37,156 bases of DNA from Myxococcales bacterium (GTDB lineage: Bacteria; Myxococcota_A; Polyangia; Polyangiales; Polyangiaceae). Shown here piece by piece: positions 33,509 to 37,156 of the stretch; position 1 is the first letter of the stretch; each line of letters opens with the position of its first letter. The stretch is taken from positions 1 to 37,156 of the forward strand of contig JACRDA010000439.1 in the NCBI GenBank assembly GCA_016212965.1, in the 5' to 3' direction. A program made the position numbers and the translations under genes. The notes below the pieces were generated by a model, which saw only the letters and a list, made by a program, of their open reading frames with translations, had not been told where the DNA came from and did no database searches.

Positions 33509-33574
33509 CGCGCGACGGGTTTTCGCGGACTTGCGCTTGCGGCAGCGCGCGTGCGTGACGCAGAGCGTCGAAGG

Positions 33575-34303
33575 TCAGCAGTCCGCGAAGGCGGCCACGA
33601 GCGCGACGTCGCCCGCGACGGCCTTGCGGACCATCCGGCGGACGCGCTGCCAGATGTCCCGGTGGGCCTTCGCGTGCTCGGCCTCGAGCGCGGTCGCGCT
33701 GGCGGCGCGCACCTTGTTGCGCCCGAGCTTGGCGAGTGCGTCGGCGTCCGCGCCGAGGCTCGCGATGGCAGCCGCGTCGAGACCGCGCGCGGCGAAGGCG
33801 GCCACGATGGCCTCGCGCCCCGGCGCGGCGAGCGCGGTGCAGAACGCCCCGAGCTTCTCGAGTCGCGTCGCGATGTCCTCGCGCTCGACGCGCGTGACCC
33901 GCACCACCTCCGCGTCGCTCTCCCCGCCCGTGGCGTCGGCGCTCGGCGCGAGATCGCGCACCCGGTAGCGCGCGAAGGACAGCCGCGCGAGCCAGCCCGC
34001 GAGCTCGCGCTGGCCGGCCTGCCCGAGATCGCCGACCACGGCGGGCAACCGGTCCCGCAAGGCGTCCTCGCGCGTGAAGAACCCCTCGGCCGTCGCCGAC
34101 CGCTCGCCGCGGGCCACGAACAGCTCCGTGAGCTCGGCCTTCTGCGCTCGATCGGCCTCGTGCGCCGCATCGCCGTGCGACACCAGCCCCTCGAGATCCG
34201 CCGCCACGAGCCCCGCGCCCGTCGCCCGCCCGAGGTGCTTGTCCTTCAAAGTGCGCGCAAGCTCCGTCCGCGCCTGCATGCGCGGCGTCCACTGATCCGT
34301 CAT
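33575..34303 (-). CDS. Unknown protein
   Basis: A 242-residue product that looks soluble and largely helical, with no signal or membrane segment and a single Cys next to the C-terminal end (AFADC). It starts MTDQWTPRMQARTELARTL and includes HGDAAHEADRAQKAELTELF, FFTREDALRDRLPAVVGDL and LGRNKVRAASATALEAEHAK. I do not recognise a family; a length near 240 and the even helical content suggest a real conserved protein. AGGAGGT stands nine bases before the ATG at 34303, which settles the start. It lies beyond the minisatellite from the kinase and probably has its own promoter. Confidence 0.72.
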   Translation of the reverse strand: MTDQWTPRMQARTELARTLKDKHLGRATGAGLVAADLEGLVSHGDAAHEADRAQKAELTELFVARGERSATAEGFFTREDALRDRLPAVVGDLGQAGQRELAGWLARLSFARYRVRDLAPSADATGGESDAEVVRVTRVEREDIATRLEKLGAFCTALAAPGREAIVAAFAARGLDAAAIASLGADADALAKLGRNKVRAASATALEAEHAKAHRDIWQRVRRMVRKAVAGDVALVAAFADC

Positions 34304-34561
34304 GGCAAGAGACCTCCTGGCGGAAGATGACGCCATGGCCCGGGGGTCGCGTGCAAGGCGAAAAATGAAGCGGGCGGGGGACGCACGGGCAGCGCGAGCG
34401 GGGTTGTCATGCAAAGGTATACAGATTGGATAGGGCGGGTGTTGTGATTTCGCGGGGATGGGGAGGGGGAGGTGGCCGAGCGCGGTAGGCCGAAAAAAAA
34501 TGGGGGCGCGGCGCAGGCCGGGCAATTCCCGGGCAGCGGGGCGCGGGGCGGACGCGAGCCC
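34304..34561. other. Non-coding stretch before the integrase island
   Basis: No convincing gene was seen here. It holds a short AT-richer patch at about 34404-34450 (TTGTCA at 34404, GTATAC at 34418) that may contain the promoter of the 33575-34303 gene, and a run of eight A at 34493-34500. With repeat copy A and the leader to 34840 this makes a gap of about 537 bases without a clear gene. Confidence 0.4.
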
Positions 34562-34696
34562 GGGGAGACGCTCGCGCCGTCAGCGCTTCGGCCCGCAGAC
34601 CTTTCGCGCGTTCGGCAGCGCCACGCACGGTCGTTGGCTGCCATCTTCGGTACTTGAGCAACCCTTGCGGGGGCCTTCGCGGGGGGATAGGCTCGG
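34562..34696. repeat. 135-bp direct repeat flanking the integrase, copy A
   Basis: The sequence from GGGGAGACG to GGATAGGCTCGG recurs at 35872-36007 in the same orientation. By hand alignment there are about 18 mismatches and one gap over 136 positions (about 87% identity). The spacing between copies is 1310 bases, with the integrase gene inside. On the minus strand both copies can encode a similar peptide end (LPNARKVCGPKR or [12 protein letters not shown] then stop), so they may be remains of a coding sequence or of a mobile element end. Confidence 0.88.
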
Positions 34697-34704
34697 GGCC
34701 GTCG

Positions 34705-34712
34705 GGGTTACC
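34705..34712. repeat. 8-bp inverted repeat, left arm (GGGTTACC)
   Basis: GGGTTACC here is the exact reverse complement of GGTAACCC at 35864-35871. The two arms lie on the integrase side of repeat copies A and B (8 bases after A, immediately before B) and so bound the integrase gene. Eight bases could match by chance. Confidence 0.35.
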
Positions 34713-34840
34713 GCCCGGCCCCGGATCTGGCGGCCGCCTGGCGGGCGCCGGGCGGCGCCGCCCTCCGCCACGCGGCGTGGGCGCCAAGTCGCCCGAATCA
34801 CGGCGGCCCGTCCTGGCCCGATCTTCGCGTAGCGGGGCGC

Positions 34841-35893
34841 ATGGCTCATCCCCCTGGTGCGACTTCACCCACGGGCGGGCCGACCCTGCTCGGCCACATG
34901 CGCAACGTTCTGCGCATGCGCCACTACAGCCCCCGCACCGAGGAGGCGTACTGCGGCTGGGTATGCCGCTACGTCCAGTTCCACGGCGGCGCCCATCCGG
35001 GCAAGCTTGCCGCCGACGATGTGCGGGCCTTCCTGAGTCACCTCGCGAGCGAGTCGCGGGTGGCCGCCTCGACCCAGAACCAGGCGCTCGCCGCCATTCT
35101 CTTCCTCTACACCCACGTGCTCGAGACGCCCCTCGCAGCGCTCGAAGGCTTCGACCGCGCCCAGCGGCCCGTCCGGATCCCCGTCGTCCTGACGCCCGCG
35201 GAGGTCGCCGCCGTGCTCGGCCGGCTCCACGGGCACGCATGGCTCGTCGCCTCCATCCAGTACGGCAGCGGGCTCCGTCTCCTCGAGGCCGTGTCGCTGC
35301 GCGTGAAGGACCTCGACCTCGCCCGCGGCGAGATCCGCCTGCGCGACGGCAAGGGACGCCGCGACCGGGTGACCATGCTGGCGGACGCGCTCGTGAAGCC
35401 GCTTGCGACGCAGCTCGAGGCGGCCCGCCGGCTGCACGACGCCGACCTCGCGGCCGGTACCGACGGCGTCGAGCTGCCCGACGCCCTCCGGCAGAAGTAC
35501 CCGAACGCCGCCCGCGAGTGGCCCTGGCAGTGGCTGTTCCCCGCCACGCGCACCTACCAGACGCCAGGCGGGGGCGCCCGCCGACACCATCTGCACGAGA
35601 CCGTCGTCCAGCGGGCGGTCCGCGATGCGGCCGAAGCTGCCGGAATCACGAAGCATGTGACGACGCACTCCCTGCGCCACAGCTTCGCGACCCACCTGCT
35701 CGAGCGCGGGTACGACATCCGCACCATCCAGGAGCTGCTGGGCCACCGCAGCGTCACGACCACCATGATCTACACCCACGTCCTCAACCGCGGCGGCCGG
35801 GGCGTCCGCAGTCCGCTCGACACCGCCCTCGCCGCGCCGCCACCCGCACCGCCCGCCACCGAAGGTAACCCAGGGAGACGTTCGCGCCGTTAG
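34841..35893 (+). CDS. intI: Integron-type tyrosine recombinase (IntI family)
   Basis: The 350-residue product has the full catalytic set of tyrosine recombinases: Arg146 (YGSGLR), Lys171 (DGKGRRD), His276 and Arg279 ([12 protein letters not shown]), His302 (ELLGHRS) and Tyr311 ([12 protein letters not shown]). An N-terminal core-binding domain carries [20 protein letters not shown]. The stretch about residues 197-235, including [20 protein letters not shown], is the extra segment that marks integron integrases and separates them from XerC/XerD. The last codons and the TAG stop lie inside repeat copy B. The enzyme should recombine attI/attC-type sites. The cassette-like region is downstream of its 3' end, the less common layout. 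Confidence 0.9.
   Translation: MAHPPGATSPTGGPTLLGHMRNVLRMRHYSPRTEEAYCGWVCRYVQFHGGAHPGKLAADDVRAFLSHLASESRVAASTQNQALAAILFLYTHVLETPLAALEGFDRAQRPVRIPVVLTPAEVAAVLGRLHGHAWLVASIQYGSGLRLLEAVSLRVKDLDLARGEIRLRDGKGRRDRVTMLADALVKPLATQLEAARRLHDADLAAGTDGVELPDALRQKYPNAAREWPWQWLFPATRTYQTPGGGARRHHLHETVVQRAVRDAAEAAGITKHVTTHSLRHSFATHLLERGYDIRTIQELLGHRSVTTTMIYTHVLNRGGRGVRSPLDTALAAPPPAPPATEGNPGRRSRR
35864..35871. repeat. 8-bp inverted repeat, right arm (GGTAACCC)
   Basis: Reverse complement of 34705-34712; it directly adjoins the start of repeat copy B and lies within the last codons of the integrase gene. Confidence 0.35.
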
Positions 35894-36007
35894 CGCTTCG
35901 GCGCGCACACCCTTCGCGCGTTCGGCAGCACGAAGGACGGTCGTGAGGCAGCAATCCTCGGCACTTGAGCACCCCTTGCGGAGTCCTTCGCGGGGGGATA
36001 GGCTCGG
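35872..36007. repeat. 135-bp direct repeat flanking the integrase, copy B
   Basis: Partner of copy A. It contains the end and stop codon of the integrase gene. Inside it CGCGCCG and CGGCGCG form a perfect seven-pair stem (about 35884-35906), and GAAGGAC (35932-35938) can pair with GTCCTTC (35983-35989). The size is within the known range of attC sites (roughly 57-141 bases), but neither end carries the RYYYAAC...GTTRRRY pair. Confidence 0.88.
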
Positions 36008-36050
36008 TGAGCGCGCTGCGTCCACGAGGGGGCTGCGCGGGTTAATAGTA

Positions 36051-36057
36051 GTTGGGC
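36051..36057 (+). promoter_or_regulatory. GTTGGGC, possible recombination core (GTTRRRY)
   Basis: This is the one match to the integron crossover consensus GTTRRRY found on either strand from 36000 to the window end. It lies 44 bases after repeat copy B and just before the first small ORF, where an attI-like site might be expected. One such match per kilobase is expected by chance. Confidence 0.2.
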
Positions 36058-36107
36058 GGACGAGAGCGCCATCACCACGCGACTCCTCGGCTAAGGAGAA
36101 ATAGGCC

Positions 36108-36306
36108 ATGCAGGTGGAAAAGAGGGAACAGGCTCGTTGTAACCCGAACTGCGAGCTTCGTCTCGGCATCGCATCGTGGGACGATGGCTCTGGCACGGCG
36201 AAGTCGCTCAAATACACATGGTTCGACAAGAACGGGAGGCGGCGAGATGCCAGTCGAGGCTATTAGGCAAGCTCTCGAATTCGCGATCCGCGAGGGATAC
36301 CTCTGA
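36108..36306 (+). pseudogene. Small unknown ORF, apparently frameshifted
   Basis: A strong ribosome site (AAGGAGAA, 36093-36100) precedes the ATG at 36108. The first frame gives 52 residues (MQVEKREQARCNPNCELRLG ... YTWFDKNGRRRDASRGY) and stops at 36264-36266. The +1 frame continues naturally from about 36240 as GEMPVEAIRQALEFAIREGYL, stopping at 36304-36306. Skipping one base near the GGGAGGCGGCG run would join the two into one protein of about 65 residues (KNGR then GEMPVEA). Either one base was gained in the gene or the sequence, or there is programmed frameshifting. Family unknown. Confidence 0.5.
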
Positions 36307-36445
36307 CCTGACACAATTTGGAACGTGACGTGGTCACGCGCGGCAGGCCGCCCCCATGTTGGAACTCGCGGAAGTCGCACCAAGGCGTACCGGCTCTCTA
36401 CAGCCCCGCAGCGCGTTGCTACATCGCCACAATCCGGGGGAACTC

Positions 36446-36604
36446 ATGCACATTGGACTGAAGGGAAAGCTGCTTCTCGCCTTAGGAATTCTGGCTGGCG
36501 GCTGCCTCATCGCCGTCGGTCACGAGGCCGATACGCCGGCAGTCATCATCCTCGGGGTGTTTTTCGGCGGACTCTGTGCGCTTGCCTACAAGCGGCTTGC
36601 GTGA
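36446..36604 (+). CDS. Small membrane protein, unknown
   Basis: A 52-residue product with two hydrophobic stretches (LKGKLLLALGILAGGCLIAV and AVIILGVFFGGLCALAY) and a basic end (KRLA). The ATG at 36446 has GGGGG about six bases before it. An upstream in-frame ATG at 36356 would add 30 residues of unlikely composition. Its small size, lower GC and position after the integrase suggest a cassette-type gene. Could also be a chance ORF. Confidence 0.5.
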   Translation: MHIGLKGKLLLALGILAGGCLIAVGHEADTPAVIILGVFFGGLCALAYKRLA

Positions 36605-36684
36605 CCGGTGTCGAATGGCTTCACGCGACCGCCTCGACGCCAACCAGGTCCCCGGGTACGGCGCCAGGCGCCGACGGAAACAGC

Positions 36685-36984
36685 ATGATCACGACATATC
36701 CGGACGCGATCGCCTGGTTACGAACGGCTGGCTTTCCAGCTGAGGAGCGCACATGGTCTTTGGGCCACACTATTGTTGTGCCGGCCGATCCAAGCCCACC
36801 AGACAGGTACGGCATCGTCCTCTATGCCCGAGTCATCTACCTCGTGCCGACGGGCGTGACCTGGACTGTCATGGAGATGCCATGCGCGCCAGACGGCACT
36901 GATGGACCGGTGGTCTGCTCCCTCGACGCCGCCTGCCACCTCGCGGCACAGTTGCTGTCGCACGACACCGCGCCTTTGCCGTGA
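36685..36984 (+). CDS. Small unknown protein, cassette-like
   Basis: A 99-residue product beginning MITTYPDAIAWLRTAGFPAE, with WSLGHTIVVPADP, YLVPTGVTWTVMEMP and a C-terminal Ala/Leu helix (SLDAACHLAAQLL). The pattern of an N-terminal helix, a run of short strands, a Trp-rich middle and a final helix is like small proteins of unknown role that I have seen in mobile or cassette regions, but I cannot name a family. The ribosome site is weak (CGGAAA). Lower GC than the body of the window. The frame appears intact. Confidence 0.6.
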   Translation: MITTYPDAIAWLRTAGFPAEERTWSLGHTIVVPADPSPPDRYGIVLYARVIYLVPTGVTWTVMEMPCAPDGTDGPVVCSLDAACHLAAQLLSHDTAPLP

Positions 36985-36992
36985 CATGGCAT

Positions 36993-37024
36993 ACGGATTT
37001 TCGTACGCTGCCAAACGTATCCGT
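36993..37024 (+). terminator. Weak inverted repeat after the last small ORF
   Basis: ACGGAT (36993-36998) and ATCCGT (37019-37024) can pair across a 20-base loop, nine bases after the stop at 36984. The rest of the window to 37156 shows no gene I can support. Confidence 0.25.
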
Positions 37025-37156
37025 TCACGGGGATGTAGGTCCATCAGCTCCATATCGCACTTTGTCGTTCCATTCGTAACGGCGGTTGTTGAAGGTGCTT
37101 TCCTTGTGCGAGCTGGTCATGCATTCAGTAGGTCGTGGCCCGCGACGCACGCGACG

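Noticed and set aside
33006..34292. Minus-strand frame with GEPDRPN heptapeptides through the minisatellite
   Set aside because: A 21-base period keeps every frame open. This frame overlaps the promoter and start of the kinase and the well-supported gene at 33575-34303.
34562..37156. Canonical attC sites
   Set aside because: I looked for paired RYYYAAC and GTTRRRY on both strands; only one isolated GTTGGGC (36051) was found, so no attC is claimed.

Overview
The window is very GC-rich (46 of 60 bases G or C in 28441-28500) and almost fully coding. It looks like the chromosome of a Myxococcota bacterium (order Polyangiales or a relative). This rests on many lipoproteins with Ala/Pro/Thr-rich linkers, Cys-rich secreted proteins, a GYF-domain protein with a single membrane helix, an OmpA protein with calcium-type TSP3 repeats, and a hybrid sensor kinase. 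No rRNA, tRNA or CRISPR array was seen. The assignment is an inference from gene style, not from a marker gene.

Layout. 1-2757: end of an unknown gene, then a GYF/membrane protein and a membrane protein with a zinc-ribbon-like tail, both on the minus strand. 2800-2935: a direct-repeat/hairpin element. 2981-6584: OmpA-family protein, overlapping lipoprotein, then a His/Lys-Gly-tailed lipoprotein behind a good sigma-54 type promoter. 6610-8238 (minus): an adenine deaminase gene that has lost its middle, and a lipoprotein. 8333-12139 (plus): a run of Cys-containing lipoprotein, PBP4-type D,D-carboxypeptidase, hotdog thioesterase and MFS exporter. 12158-14389: a 743-residue Cys-rich lipoprotein. 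14539-15692: ICMT-like methyltransferase and PAP2 phosphatase, convergent with overlapping stops. 15869-18905 (minus): radical SAM/SPASM enzyme and a large lipoprotein; 19099-20286 (plus): CBS protein and a lipoprotein. 20308-24819 (minus): Cys-rich lipoprotein, DUF3604, PpiC-type isomerase and HupE/UreJ protein, with overlapping or nearly touching ends. 24865-31136 (minus): propeller lipoprotein, methyltransferase, then YgeY-type hydrolase, YgeW-type carbamoyltransferase and carbamate kinase. 31219-34303 (minus): hybrid histidine kinase, a 21-bp minisatellite and an unknown protein.

The right end (34500-37156) differs. An integron-type tyrosine recombinase sits between two direct copies of a 135-bp repeat (about 87% identical). 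It is followed by a stretch of lower GC (33/60 and 34/60 in two 60-base samples) with three small unknown ORFs, one apparently frameshifted. This resembles an integron or another recombinase-driven island, but no canonical attC site was found. It is the best candidate here for something undescribed.

Functional links. The kinase YqeA/ArcC and YgeW are five bases apart and YgeY follows, which suggests carbamoyl transfer coupled to ATP recovery from a ureido compound, probably from purine breakdown; the broken adenine deaminase hints at rearranged purine metabolism. The DUF3604-PpiC-HupE block looks like one envelope module. Several genes carry a GC hairpin whose loop or centre is their own stop codon, a recurring design that could act as a local terminator.
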